A stretch of 64,000 nt of DNA. Source: Hygrocybe punicea. Lineage: Eukaryota > Basidiomycota > Agaricomycetes > Agaricales > Hygrophoraceae. The notes under the pieces were generated by a model. The model was not told where the DNA came from, searched no databases, and saw only the letters and a list, made by a program, of their open reading frames with translations. The stretch lies in contig OY744463.1 of assembly GCA_963556145.1 (NCBI GenBank), positions 2,852,001-2,916,000 on the forward strand, read 5' to 3'. Shown here piece by piece: positions 10,221 to 22,814 of this stretch (position 1 is the stretch's first letter; each line of letters begins with the position of its first letter). The translations under genes were made by a program, and so were the position numbers.

Positions 10221-12274
10221 ATGGGTGAAAGCTGGTTCCACAAAGAGTTTCTTGCCCCAAGGAGACTCGCCTTCAATGTCCTCTTCTACGGCATTCATTT
10301 CTTCCTCTTTGCGTACGGGTGGCACAGTCAGTTCACCAACGCAAAGCTTGCTGCCCTCAATGGTCTTACATTCTCTGTCTGGACTTCCCGGGGTGCTGGT
10401 CTAGCCCTTGCCTTTGATGGCGGCTTGATCCTTATCCCTATGTTGCGCAACATCATTCGTGTCGTTCGACCAAAGTTGACATGGCTTTTCCCTGCCGATG
10501 AGAACATCTGGTTCCACCGGCAGGTCGCATATTCCATGGCTTTCTGGGCAATGGTTCATACCACTGCTCACTACGTTAACTTTATTAATGTCGAGCGTAC
10601 CCGTAAGTCCCTCGTCCCACCTCTCAACAAAAACACGAGTTCATCCATTCTTCAGAGGTTCGCAAGCAAATTGCTCTAGAAATTCATTATACCCAGGCTG
10701 GCGGTATCACAGGCCATTTCATGCTCCTCCTCATGCTCCTTATGTACACTACTGCCCATCACAAGATTCGCCACCAGTGTTTTGAAGCTTTCTGGTACAC
10801 CCATCACCTTGCATTCTTCTTCATGATCGGTCTCTACACACACGCCACTGGTTGCTTCGTCCGTGACTCTGTCGAACCCGACTACATTCCTACCTTTCCT
10901 TTCTACTCCACTCAGCACTGCCTCGGCTATGAAAGCTGGAGGTTCATTATTTGGCCCGGTATTATTTATTTTGGAGAGAGGGTGTACAGAGAGTACCGCG
11001 GGAGGAGGGCGACAAGACTGTCCAAGGTCCTTGTTCATCCAAGTGGTAGGCAATTGCGTCTTGTATGTTTCCAAAGGCTGAACGCACTTGCAATTGTTCA
11101 GGTGCTATGGAACTTCGTATCGTCAAGCCCAGTTTCAAATACACTGCTGGCCAATGGCTTTTCATCCAGGTTCCCGAAATTTCTCGCTTCCAATGGCATC
11201 CGGTATGTAATCGTCGTGTACAGCTTATGTAGTCTTACCTCTAATTCTCAGTTCACCATCACTTCCGCTCCCGAGGATCCTTATGTTTCTGTCCACATTC
11301 GTCAAGTCGGCGACTTCACTCGGGCTCTTGGCGATCGTCTCGGCGTCGGGCCGTCCGTTGTTGCTGCTATGACCTCCGCGGCGATGAAGGGTGCGGAGGT
11401 GGACGAAAAGAGTCCCCTTGGATCCCGTGGCGACTTTGTCGAACTTGATGCGGGCGCCGCCTCACGTCCAATGCCCGCGGTCAGAATCGATGGTCCGTAT
11501 GGAGCTCCCGCAGAGGATGTCTTCAACGTCGAAGTTGCAGTCTTGATTGGCGCTGGCATTGGTGAGAATGCACGATATATATAGATTTTCGAGATGTGCT
11601 AACGGGACTGTTCTTTGCCTCAGGTGTTACGCCTTTCGCCTCCATTCTTAAGCACATCTGGTACCGACAGAAAAAGGGAAATTTGGGTTCTCTTCGTCGC
11701 GTTGAGTTCTTCTGGGTTTGCCGTGATGCTCCTTCCTTTGGTTGGTTCCAGAGCTTGCTGCAAGAAGTCGAGGCTGCTCAAGCAGACCGTCAGTCTCCGA
11801 TTTTAATTGTCCGACGACTTCTGACATCTCTACTATAGCGAACTTCCTCCGTATCAACGTCTATCTCACCCAAAAGATCGATGAAAACATGCTGTGGAAT
11901 ATTGCCGTCAATGATGCTGGCGCAGCGTACGATCCATTGACTCTCCTGCGTTCACGCACAATGTTTGGACGACCCGACTGGATGAGTATCTATGGGCAGA
12001 TGAAGCAAGCCATTGAGACCGGACAATATATTCCCGGGAGCAACTCCCAATTAAAGACCAAAGTCGGAGTAAGTACTAATCGTATGGCTCGTTGTGTAGT
12101 TTGTTCATCCATTTATTCAGACGTACTTTTGTGGGCCCGGCGCATTGGCATCCGTTATCAAGAAAGCGACTGTCCATCACACCAGCGCTAATGTCCAGTT
12201 CGCTTTTGCCAAGGTTTGCATGAAAATAATGTTCTTCTACCTTGCTTGACGTTGCATTGCAGGAACATTTCTGA
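10221..12274 (+). CDS. noxA: NADPH oxidase, NoxA/Nox1 type
   Basis: Membrane flavocytochrome that moves electrons from NADPH through FAD and two haems to O2, making superoxide for hyphal and fruit-body development. It starts MGESWFHKEFLAPRRLAF and has about 555 residues over eight exons. The haem-ligand pairs are visible: H99 and H113 (14 apart) in WFHRQVAYSMAFWAMVHTT, and the second pair in the helix with FEAFWYTHHLAFFFMIGLYT. FAD binding: FTITSAPEDPY. NADPH binding: GPYGAP, then GIG/VTPFASIL across an intron, and CGPGALASVIKKA. It ends FAKEHF, the normal Nox C-terminus, after a final intron. There are no EF-hands or long N-terminal extension, so it is NoxA rather than NoxB/C. The first intron is 10603-10655. 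Confidence 0.95.
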
Positions 12275-13019
12275 AGGCATATCTCCAATGCTTTTACATG
12301 TCAAACTCGCATGCCGACTTATCCGTAGAATTTGTAAAAGAAGTGGATGTCATCAAGGGTGTTTTCACATCGGGAATTGTACATCTTTGATTTTGGTGTA
12401 TTTGATGATTCTGTTTCGTGCTTGATGTACTTATGGATTACTCCCCAGACCACATTTTGCATAACTTGCGAGTGGAGTGACACCATTTTAACAAGATGAA
12501 TTTTACAAGAAAAACGGCAAGGTACGCCCGTAAATGAAGAATACTCCTCCGGCGCTCGCAATCGCTATGGCAATCTTGTATCGGAGGTGGCGGACACGAC
12601 TTTCAAGAACATCCTAGCTGTCACCCAACGAAGACACGCTGGACCACCGCTGGTAGGGGTTTACAGAACTGGTATAAGCCCCGTTCGGGTGCATGACTAC
12701 TTTTCATCTCCATTTGCGCGCAGCGGAGCCGTGATCACAAGACTTTTCGATTTTCTACCATCCTTTGCGGGTGCCTGGTTGCCGTCGCTACTTCCACAAC
12801 ATGCTGAACCTTAAGTCCTTCACTTTCATTTCCGTCGATCCGGCGTCTTCTGCATCGTTGTCAGCAGTGAAATCAACGGCTGTCCTAGTTCGATTAAGAG
12901 TTGCACGTTGGAAGGACATCCCACGACCGGAGTTATTCCGAGGCGAGGTATCAAAATGCCGTTGAGACGCGGCGTTGCTTCCTTAGTTTCGCGTTGAACA
13001 TCGCTATCGGAATATGCGA
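12275..13019. other. Spacer downstream of noxA, no supported gene
   Basis: It contains only short frames. There is no consistent splice model, repeat or RNA gene that I can support. Confidence 0.35.
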
Positions 13020-13460
13020 GGTGAGTGCACGCTGGTACATGAATGCATACCATGCAACTGGATGAATACAACTTCTTGGCGACGTTCTAGGGGGGAACAT
13101 TTAATATGATCCTCTTGTCTCCACGTCCGGCGATATCTATTGCCTCCTGTACGGCATTCGGGATTCCTCCGAGAGACGAAATCCGTTGGGACATTTACAA
13201 GCAATGGAACGCTTCACGGGCAACGGAATCAGCGGGAGATGTCGGTGCTACACCCATCTGCAAAGAGCTTGCTCCATACGGAAGGCTTCCATGAACGTCG
13301 TGAAAGAATCTTGCCTTCGCCTTGAATTAGATCGCGTAGGATGGTCAAATTGTGAGCGCCGACTTTCACCAGCAGGTGCTTGACGGCAGCGTTGGAATTG
13401 AAGGAGTCTAGACATAGATGAATCTTTGAATGGCCACGTTGTTGTATGGAGGCGCTCATA
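13020..13460 (-). pseudogene. Possible degenerate or mis-resolved gene
   Basis: Minus-strand frames carry coding-like pieces: an ATG frame with KIHLCLDSFNSNAAVKHLLV, and in another frame VHGSLPYGASSLQMGVAPTS followed, past an in-frame TAA, by ISSLGGIPNAVQEAIDIAGR and DKRIILNVPP. The pieces have the composition of a conserved enzyme but are broken by stops and frame changes that simple introns do not remove. I do not recognise the family. It could be a pseudogene or a real gene whose introns I could not place. Confidence 0.25.
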
Positions 13461-13670
13461 ACGTAGAATTGTGGTGATTCGTATGCGAAGAATTTATGAA
13501 GAACAAGTATGCATAAACCGAATCCAGCGCATCAGATTGAGGACTGCCAACTGGCTACGTTGATGGCAGGAAGTTCAAATTCAAATTCAAAGATTAAGGC
13601 TAGTATGTCATGTGACGCAACGTTTTTCTTGTACGCGTATCAAACTTTTCCGTGCAGCGCGCCAATATTA

Positions 13671-16600
13671 ATGGCCTCGAGTTCAGGTTTTGTACCTCCC
13701 CGATTGTCTGCACACTTATCTATACGCACAAGCGACAATGCTCTCCCTATTCGCCAACCTCAGTCCACCTCTAAGCCGGCACCCGTTGTAGATCTTCCAG
13801 CTCTCCAAAATGCCAGCCGTGTTCTGCAAGATCAGTTCCTCAAAGATTCACAAATAATCCCTGATCTAGGAGACACGTTAACGACCCGTATGTACATGTC
13901 TATTTCTGTTATATTCATATCTTTTGACGGGGAATAGCCGGGGGACAGTCATCAGCCTCATACAGCGTCTATCCCGATGATTTTCGGGTTCCATTTCAGA
14001 AGAGAAGGCTTATTGGGATACCTGAGGGTTTATTTCAATATTACAACAGTAAGTCTTCTCAACTGCACAATGCTTCTTGATGTGTCATGAATCGGTTTAG
14101 GCGCGAGTGTCACTTCTCACATGGGGTTAATGCCTGAGATCGAACGCGTGTGGATTACTATTGACCATAAGTTATTTTTGTGGGACTACGTTGAAGGGTA
14201 TGCAAACTACTTGGCGCCAGCTTCTCTTCTGACAATTTCACAGCCAAGAAATAAGCTCGTTTGTTGATCAACCAGACGTCATCTCTCACGTTGCCGTCGT
14301 GAAAACCAAACCCGGCGTCTTCATCGACGAAATATCACGTCTTTTGGTAATATGTACACCGATTTCTGTGCTTCTGATCGGTTTGTCCGTTTCAGCATCA
14401 TCATCCGGGCCCAGCAATCGTGCCCACAAGGAAATCCGACTTTATGCCACCGACATGTCAGTTCCTTCGGAAGTGGAGATGACCTCCATCATCGGCACTC
14501 AAGATGGACGAATTTTCATGTGTGGCTCCCAGGATGGAAATTTGTACGAATTACATTACCAGGCAAATGAATCATGGTTCGGCAAAAGAGTACAACTTAT
14601 CAACCACTCTGTGGGTGGTGTTCAAAGCTTGTTTCCAAAATTTGCGGGTACCAGATCGGAAGGTTTGTACCCTTTGTGTAACAATTTTTCTGACTCTTTA
14701 CAATCCATCGACAGATCGAATTATGTCGGTGGTTTCTGATATACCAAGGAACTATTTCTACACCTTGACCGCAAAGAATAGCATATCGATATACAAGCCT
14801 AATGGGGAGAAATCTATACAACACGTCCAGTCCATCTCAAATCTTTACAAGATGGCGCAGGAGAAAGTTCCTGGGGCTCCAGCACTCACACCTCAAAACT
14901 TTCAAATTATTGGTCTTCACGTCGTTGAACAATCTGAATCCCGTGCTGGTATTCAACTTGTCGCCATCACTACAAATGGCGTCCGCTTGTACTTCTCGCC
15001 TGCGTCCTATGGTTATTCTTACGGCGGCATTAATAGTGGTGGCCCCAGTGCGTCCAGGCCACTGCAGCTAATTCACGTCAGGCTACCTCCTCCCAATCTC
15101 CTTCATCCCGATGAGCAGTTGGCTGCGTATCGGCCCCCCGTGCCTGTCTATGGAGCCACTCATACTACCTTGCAACCCACTTCTCGATCATATATTATTT
15201 CTGCCATCGAGAACTCTTGCTACTCTGAAGGTTTAACCATAGCCGCACAACAAGCAGATACCGATGGCACAGACTTTCTCCTATGCATGTCCCCCGATCT
15301 CACTCAAATCGGCTCTCTTGGTCAGCTGCCCTTACGGCCGCAGCAACAGGGCCCCGTCCAGCAGTCTCACTATGCCAATACGGCATATACGAATGCACCT
15401 GGTCCTCCTCGTCCACCCTTAACGGAGCATGCTACCATTCTAGCGATTCCTGGGAGGACATGGGCTATGGCACCAGTTCCTTCGTCAACAGCTCCCACAC
15501 CATCTATTACATCTTCACCTACCATCATAAACGAATTAGCCTTACAATTTGGGGAGCCACCAAAACAATTCATGATTTTGACGAATGTAGGATTGACTTT
15601 CTTGGCGAAGCGACGGGCTTTGGATTATCTGAAAGCCGTTATCGAGGAGGTCCAGTCGGAAGGAAATGTACAACCTATCATCGAATTTAGGGACAGGTAA
15701 GGTCCACTCTTGTTCTCAGACGTTAATACGTGCAGATTCTGCCCTCCGTTCAGCTTTGGAAGAGACCAAACATGTGCAATGCTCCTTGGTCTCGCCAGCG
15801 GAAACACCTTCTTGGATATTGGGGATGGATCCGGGTCAGGCAGTGTTACCATGACGAGCCCAGAGATCGCAGCTGTGGCTAAACAGGCATTTTATGATTT
15901 TGGAGAGAGGCCAATCTGGGCCGAAAGGGTGACGTATGGTACCAGTGCGTTTTTTGTTTAACACTGTGTACGATGGTAAGACTGACTGTCATACAGGTGA
16001 TGCCCAAGGCACTGCCATCTTCAGTGGCCGTCGTGAAGGATTCGCTCTGTATTTCGCGCGACTAGTACGACCGCTCTGGAAATCTAAGCTCACAAAGCCT
16101 GGGTGAGCGTTATATTTGTTAATTACTGATCAAGAGCTACAAACAGCGCTTCAACGCACAGACCTCTAGGCTCACAACAGTCAAACACATCGGACGCTAC
16201 ACTAGTCAGCATTCAGAAGAACTTATATGCTCTGAAGATCTTCCTGAACCAAAACCCGCATCTCTTCCATTCATCTCCGGGTGATAATGCCGGCTCTCGT
16301 ACAGCACCTCTAAACGAACAGGAAGCGTGGAGAGTGTGTTTCCCCCCCTAGAGATGCAATGGTAACAGACTCATAGATTTATCACAGGCAGAACAGATCT
16401 CTGTGTCGCAGCTTGAAGCCCTTTTGACGAGAACGATAGAAGCCATTTCTTTTGTTCTACTACTAAATGACTACCGACTCGGCGAACTCATAGCTAGGCG
16501 AGTATTTCAGACCTCCAATCTCAGCGCTGGTTTGATGTCCTCTTCAGATGTGAATCAGAAATTCAGAAGCTTATTACTCCTCTTACTTTTGAGGACCTGA

Positions 16601-18815
16601 TCACATCTCAAAACGGCATGGCCGTTTCACGGGCCCTGGTTAACGTCGTTATTGATCAACAGATTGGCCAACAAATCAGCGTGCGCTCATTCCACTTCCT
16701 GTACTCTTATCTTTCAACTTTTCGTGTGATAGGTCGATACGATCAGTGAAATTTTGCAGCAAAGATGTGGATCATTCTGCAGCTCAGACGATGTTATGTT
16801 GTACAAGGTGCGATCATCCTTTCCACTTCATTGTTTTTCTCCTATGGCTGGTTGTTTTTGATCGACAGGCCAAGGAACATGTCCGAAAAGCGGTTGAAAC
16901 TCGAAACCCCACAGAGCGTCAAAATTGGCTTGGTGAATCACTTCGGTAAACACTCTACAATTTAGATCTCTACAATCCTGAATCAACAGCGCTAGGTTAT
17001 TCATCAAAGGCGCCAGGATATTAGAATTTGACAAGCTCCGTGAAGTCTGTGGCGATTACCAGCAACTTAGCTATGCCAAAGGTGTAGTGGCTTCGCAATC
17101 AATCAAAGTGTTTTATATGTTTACGGCTCCGTCAGGCGCCGTGGAGCTTCCTCTCAACTGTGCGCAGGTGTCAGATCCAGACAACATTGGCCTCGAGTAT
17201 TGGTACGCGGGATCACCGGCTAACGATACCCGATCCGATTTCCGTGAAAAACGATTACAGTGCTATGACCTCGTCCTGGACTCCTTAGCGGTATTTGAGG
17301 AGAAGAGTAACTCCGCCACAACTACCACTTCTCGGCCAGGGGCCGGTGACGATCCTGAAACGGTCCGAAGTCATGCCTTTGAGCTTGCATTTTCAAGCGA
17401 GGACGAGATGTTTCATTCAACCATGTATGACTGGCTCATAGATCGATCGCTAGCAGATCAGCTCTTGGAGGTTCATTTATGTTTTTTTTGTTTCCTTTCA
17501 TGGCATAGCGCTAATCCACTTTCCAGTTACGACCCGCTTTTCTTGAAGCACATTTGAGACGAGAGCCCGTTACGGTGCAGAAATATCAACTGTTGTGGCA
17601 GTTTTACGTGAAGGATGGTCAGCCATTACGAGCAGCCGAAGTACTCGGAACTCTGGCAGAGTCAATACAGTCAGTGCCATTCGTCTATGCTATATCGAAT
17701 CTTAGTATTCTCATTCTGGCTCAGGTTTGATCTCACTCTTGACGCCCGACTCGAATATCTCACGTTGGCGGTAGGCAACGCGAAGTCACATCCAATCTCT
17801 GTCGGTAGCAAACATGAAACCGCTATCGCATTCCTCACGGATCTCGAAGAAAAATTAGACGTAGCACAGGTACAGCTGGAGTTGTACAATACGCTGCTGC
17901 CGCATGTTAACGATGGCGGAGAAACCGGAGAGAAAATCAAACTCTTGTCTAAACAATTGTTTACTATGTCAGAGGTACGACGATACCTTTGGTAAATCCC
18001 CAGCGAGACGCTGAACGACCCCTACCATTCTAGCTGTATCAGTTGTATGCCGAACCCTTCGACTTGCCAACTGCGAAGCTCCTTTGTCTTCACGTGTCGG
18101 AACACCGTGACGAAAACCTTGTACGACCAATTTGGAACAGAATATTTGAGGATGGTATGCCGATCACTTCTACCAATTGGCCCATTTTGTACTGACTACA
18201 GAGCTTGCAGCGATCCAGGCGGAAGTAGACCCACAAATTATTGCTGATCGAATAATCGCCAAAGTGGTCCCACTAGGCCAACGGTTTTATCCATCCGAAA
18301 GTGCTTTTCCCCTCAGTAAGCGTCTGTCTTCTTAGCTATCAATTTCATAATCATGGTCCTCGAACTTTCAGAACACATTGCGACGCTCCTTGTGCGGTTT
18401 GCGCTGGCGAATAAAGAGGCCCTCCCCTATGGGTGGGCTCCGCGGATATTGGTGCAATGCAGAGTGCCGTTTACAGAAATATGGGATGTTTTTCATGATA
18501 TGTATGAATCCCAGGTACGCTATCTGCGACATATTATACTTTCGCAGGTTTGACCGAATCATCTTCTACTTTGAGATTCCCCCATTCAACGAACAAGCCA
18601 ACGTTCAGGCTATATCTTCCGACATTGCCGTGCTTCTATCAGACTGGTTGGAAGAAGCAAAGAGACCACAGTCATCGCTCGTCCGACGAGAGGAGTTCCC
18701 TGTTGGTCGAATAGACTTGGCTGTAGATCAGTATCTGGCAGAGCTGGAGTCGAGTAGAGCGGAAACAAAGACGGTGTATGATGGGATAAAACGCCAGCTA
18801 AGGCGAAATTGGTAA
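13671..18815 (+). CDS. nup170: Inner-ring nucleoporin Nup155/Nup170
   Basis: Large scaffold nucleoporin of the nuclear pore inner ring, with an N-terminal beta-propeller and C-terminal alpha-solenoid. It starts MASSSGFVPPRLSAHLSI at 13671, and the N-terminal signature is clear: VLQDQFLKDSQIIPDLGD, then PDDFRVPFQKRRLIGIPEGL, MPEIERVWITIDHKLFLWDY, SVVSDIPRNYFYTLTAKNSI and QIIGLHVVEQSESRAGIQLV. More than a dozen short introns follow. The C-terminal solenoid includes AIFSGRREGFALYFARLVRP, then RRNW and a stop at 18813-18815. Length, about 1300 residues, fits the family. A long Gly/Ser/Pro-rich loop (after YSYGGINSGG) is inserted in the propeller. It is convergent with the RING-CH gene. Confidence 0.9.
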
Positions 18816-18963
18816 AGGTGATGGATGGATAATACAGAGTTCTTGTCATGTTACCACTGATAATATTGCTGTGTACGACATGTGATATACCAAGATTCCG
18901 TCTAGCCAACTTCAAGAATCGCGTCTTCTGCACGTACAAGAAGGTGTTTTGTTACCTTCTGAG

Positions 18964-19890
18964 TCAGTTGATATACTTTGAATAAGGCACTGGATTGATG
19001 TCAGAGGTAAAGTTGGGATAAATAAAATAGATAACTTGCCGGGCGGCACCGACTACAATGAGAACAACAATGAGGATTGTCGCCATATCACGAGAGTTCC
19101 CCCTCCTGTCACGATTACCCCTGTAGCGCGCAAGCCAGCGTACAGGTCCAATGAAGGGTAACGAAAACAGCATATGAACGATGGAGCCGGCACCCACTAC
19201 TGGTAAACCAAGAAGAAACCGATGAATAAATCGTTTGAGAAGGCCGGGAGGCGGTCTGACGATGGGCGGACTCGGAGCTCGAGCAGTGGGCTTATGAGAA
19301 GAGAAAGCGGAGAAGGACTCATAGAAGATGCCTTCCTCGTCTCGAAGAATGCGGACAGATGCACGAACGAGGTCACCCACAATGTCGGCGGGGTTTACAT
19401 AGAAGTAGTTCCAATAAGAAGGCTCGTCAACAGAAGACATGAAGAATGTTGTCAGAAATGAGGACAAAATAACGAGAGTGGTGAAGAAGATAGCGCTGAG
19501 AGATCCTACGACGACTGTGGATGGCGGTTGTGAACGGTGGGGTGATATAATTGGCAAAATTGATGCACACCTGGGTTTGTTGCAATTCCAAAGGCGCTCG
19601 TTCTTGCAAAGTGATAGTGATAGTGACATTGTGGGCAAGAAAAGAAGGCACTGTTGAAAGAAGAAACATTCCTCCAACGTTGTAGACACTTTACATGCAC
19701 ATACTGCAAGAAGAATGGGTGCGCTCTGGTTAGCGTTATCAAGGGTTGTTTGCTTCGGATACTTTACACGTACGCTGATGGAACCTTTACAAAGACAAGG
19801 CCGGATGAGTCGCCCTAGCTCAAATTCTGCCTCTGGACCATCAAGACAAATGCGACACTGTTTTTCCTCCACCGGTGTATTCTCTGGCAT
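18964..19890 (-). CDS. RING-CH (MARCH-type) transmembrane E3 ubiquitin ligase
   Basis: It starts MPENTPVEEKQCRICLDG at 19890. The N-terminal RING-CH zinc finger is C-x2-C (C12, C15), C-x-C in RPCLCKGS, then after an intron VHVKCLQRW with the His and Cys ligands, and FSCPQCHYHY for the last pair: the C4HC3 order of MARCH proteins. It is followed by a hydrophobic segment (VVGSLSAIFFTTLVILSSFL), a luminal or cytosolic stretch with a Pro-rich run (RAPSPPIVRPPPG), a second hydrophobic region and a C-terminal anchor (ATILIVVLIVVG). Such proteins act in ER or endosomal membranes; substrate unknown. Introns are in frame, so the whole region reads as one open frame and could be mis-called as intronless. 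Confidence 0.85.
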   Translation of the reverse strand: MPENTPVEEKQCRICLDGPEAEFELGRLIRPCLCKGSISVRVKYPKQTTLDNANQSAPILLAVCACKVSTTLEECFFFQQCLLFLPTMSLSLSLCKNERLWNCNKPRCASILPIISPHRSQPPSTVVVGSLSAIFFTTLVILSSFLTTFFMSSVDEPSYWNYFYVNPADIVGDLVRASVRILRDEEGIFYESFSAFSSHKPTARAPSPPIVRPPPGLLKRFIHRFLLGLPVVGAGSIVHMLFSLPFIGPVRWLARYRGNRDRRGNSRDMATILIVVLIVVGAARQVIYFIYPNFTSDINPVPYSKYIN

Positions 19891-20070
19891 GACGAAGTAG
19901 ACGGGATTGGATCAGGATGTGGGAGTGTTGGTCAATGGGCAACGGTGTATTTAGGTACTTTCCCATCATGACCGGAATTTCGCGGTCCTTGTAAGCTGAT
20001 TTATGTAACGGTGACGTTCAAAGCTTCAATTTCAAAGCTTCAACTTCAGAAGGTTATTAGCAGAACACGG
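19891..20070. promoter_or_regulatory. Divergent intergenic region, RING-CH gene / mitochondrial carrier
   Basis: 180 bp between two divergent start codons. It carries two near-copies of TTCAAAGCTTCAA at about 20014-20045. No TATA box was clear. Confidence 0.35.
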
Positions 20071-21682
20071 ATGGGAGATAATGTTGCACAAAGCAGCCAT
20101 ATTCGAATCGCTGGTGCCTTTGCCGGCGTTGGAAGCGGTGGGCGTTGCTGTATTTATGGGCAACACAGACGCTTGACGATTCTCGATCCCTTTTAGGTCT
20201 TACAAAGGTGGTGTAGTACCTGCTGGCCCCCGACACAAATTCCTTAACAATGATCAGGTAGCTGTCGGACACGGGTATGTCAAGCAGCTCAACCATGTGT
20301 GTGTCTACCATTCTGGTTGCAATTATTTGATCTGCCCGATGACCGCTCTGCAGCAGGACTGCTTAATCATCTACTGACTTCCCGAACCAAGCTTTGATAC
20401 GATCAAGACCCGTATGCAATGTTCTCCACCTGGGACATATCGGGGCGCCATCGACGTCTTAACTAAAATAATCAGGAACGAGGCACGTCTATTTCTTGCA
20501 TTTCTGCATGGATGGCCTTTACCTTTTATTTCTTCCAGGGAATATTCGCGTTATACAAAGGCGCTACCCCTCCAGCCGTAGGATGGGCTGCAATTGACTC
20601 GCTTCTCCTTGGTTCCCTCCACAACTACCGCCTATTTCTTCTGCGGAATGGAATGACTGAGGTATCCCCGATCACTGGAGAAAAACGCCTGACGCTCGTT
20701 GCGCACGGCGTTGCGGGTTTGTTTGCTGGGCTGACTAGGTATATGGTCAATAATCCCCTGCAGGGTTTGTGGGTATTGATTGTTGACCAGTCGACTTGAA
20801 ATGTAGTGCATTGTTAGCAACTCCCATAGAACTCATCAAAGGTTCGTTGTCCCATTCCATTCCATTCCTGTTCAAATTGTTTACGGTTTATATTTTATTT
20901 TGTAGTTAAACTTCAGCTTCAGCTGCAAAGATCAGCCGCTGAACGCCACTTCAAGAGTCCCATTGATTGTGTCCGTCAAACTGTCCGAGCACAGGGCGTC
21001 TTGGGCATGTGGACAGGGTTTACGGGCAGCCTCGCATTCCGTAGTAGTTTTATGTGGATGTTTATGGGCTTCGAAGTGTGGTTTTAAATCTGATAAAATT
21101 TATGTTTTGAAATTGACGTCTAAAATTTTATTAGGTACTCATGCGAGGGTTCTCTCGGTTGCAGGGAACACCATATGAGGTATTGTTTGTTCACAGGTCC
21201 TCGCCGCGAGAATTATGACGATGATCCTTCAAACAGGTCAGCACAGGTACTGCGAATTTCCTCTCAGGTGGACTAGCGTCATTCCTGTTCTGGGGAATGG
21301 GAATACCCGCCGACAACGTCAAGAAGTAAGGAGAGAAAACTTCTCTAAGCTTCCAGCCTATTGACCAAGATTCCGCTTCTGCTTTCGACTCAGCCGCATG
21401 ATGTCGCTCCCCCTTCCAACCCCGTCATCCACCACACCCACTCGACCGTCTTTCATCGGCGTCGCCCGCCACATTTACACCCTTCATGGACCAGCCGGAT
21501 TTTTCCGTGGTCTTGGACCCACTCTATTGCGCGCGTTCCCGGTGAATGCTTGTGCACTTTTCGTGTATGAGGGAATCATGAGAGAGTTGGGAGCGGAGAA
21601 GGTGATTTTTCTTGCATTCATATTTCTCTTCGCGTTCGCGTCGGCTTACAAGGTTGTGATTCTTCGATAGACCAGAAATTGA
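20071..21682 (+). CDS. Mitochondrial carrier family (SLC25) transporter
   Basis: Inner mitochondrial membrane solute carrier, six helices in three repeats. It starts MGDNVAQSSHIRIAGAFAGV at 20071. Repeat 1 has FDTIKTRMQ then GIFALYKGATPPAVGW. Repeat 2 has ATPIELIKVKLQLQ then GVLGMWTGFTGSLAFR. Repeat 3 has IPADNVKNRMM then GPAGFFRGLGPTLLRAFPVN. In each, the P-x-[DE]-x-x-K motif is present or modified (P-I-E-L-I-K, P-A-D-N-V-K). The substrate is not determined; the layout is nearest the amino-acid/acylcarnitine branch. One intron (20483-20538) begins GC rather than GT. A tiny last exon (T-R-N-stop) follows the final intron, ending at 21682. Confidence 0.88.
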
Positions 21683-21983
21683 AGAGAATCTATGTTGCCG
21701 CATGCGGGTCATGTATTTAGAACTATTCCCTATGATAGATGTGCATGCATGTCTTTTTTGCATCATATTTACGTTCGAAACGACCAAGAAAACTACTCAA
21801 TTGATTACATCTTGGGTACACGGTTATGGTGGATACAAAAGTATACAAACAAAATTGGTTGGAAATACAAGAGAATTGATTATGCACCTTTCTCTAAGGG
21901 GTAAACATAAGATCAAGACTTGGAGGGGAGAAAGTCCAAGAGGCGATAATGTGGGAGGAGGAGGAGGGTGATTACAAAAAATG
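21683..21983. other. Convergent spacer
   Basis: AT-rich 3' flank between the carrier and the REX4-like gene. No feature was seen beyond a purine-rich run near 21945-21970. Confidence 0.4.
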
Positions 21984-22814
21984 CTACAGATAACACCGTG
22001 AAAAATTGCCGGGAGGGAGGCAGGAGGGCCAGTGGCCTTTTGAAATGGCGGCTTCCCATTCTTCGGCATAAGAGCGGTAAAGATCAATGGTGGCACGAGC
22101 GTTCTCCAGCTGTTGTTTCGGTAGAGTCAGTATTTAGATTGAGGGATTGGAATGGAGTATATATATGCGTACAGCATCTTGTTGGCCATCTTGAATGCGC
22201 CGGGACATTAGGTGCCACATGAGGGTTTGAAGGCCTATGAGTTGGTTCGAGCGGAGAGCGTTACGGAAGGGCTGGTAGAGGCCGACATCTCTGGTTGCGA
22301 CGGCGGGATGGGGAATGCCGAGAACTGGGATTTGAGACATTGGGGGTTAGGGGAACGAGATGTCATTCATGAGGAAAGCGCACCTGAAAGGTCGTTCCAG
22401 AGGCTATGCCCCACCAGTATTTTTCCCTTTATGATATTTGCAACGTGCTGTTGGACGATGTTAAACGCGACAGCTTCACCTGTAAATGGGCAAGTCTACC
22501 AAATCATCTTATTTGAGAAGACGACTAGAGCCATACCCGAGTGCAAATCAGAGGGTTGTAGACCCGTCGTTGATGTTCGATAGTCCGTGATCTGCATCGT
22601 TGGTGCGACATATGTGTCCAAGATAGCTTGGCCTTTGTAGTCGACGATGGAAACTCGACTGAAACATGGTAGAAAAATCAGTGAAGCGAATGGCTACGGA
22701 GAGCGGATAAACTCACGCGAGCATGGACGTGCTACCGCCAGGCCCAACGCCGACGTTCAAGCAGGCAAGGGAGTAAAAGTTGTCAGCGGAAGGAATGGGA
22801 TACTTTGCAGCCAT
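21984..22814 (-). CDS. REX4-like 3'-5' exonuclease, first catalytic motif lost
   Basis: The RNase H-like DEDD exonuclease domain of the REX4/ISG20 group fills the protein. Five exons join in phase: NVGVGPGGSTSMLARVSIVD, TDYRTSTTGLQPSDLHSGEA, KGKILVGHSLWNDLSVLGIP, ATRDVGLYQPFR, and DALENARATIDLYRSYAEEW. In active members the first motif reads D-C-E-M before V-G-V-G. Here the same positions read A17-C-L19-N, so both metal-binding acids of ExoI are replaced. ExoII (LVGHSLWNDL) and the ExoIII aspartate (QDALENARA) remain. Members act in rRNA processing; this copy is probably a pseudo-enzyme or a structural paralogue. It starts at 22814 (MAAKYPIPS); the usual basic N-terminal extension of REX4 is absent. 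Confidence 0.82.
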
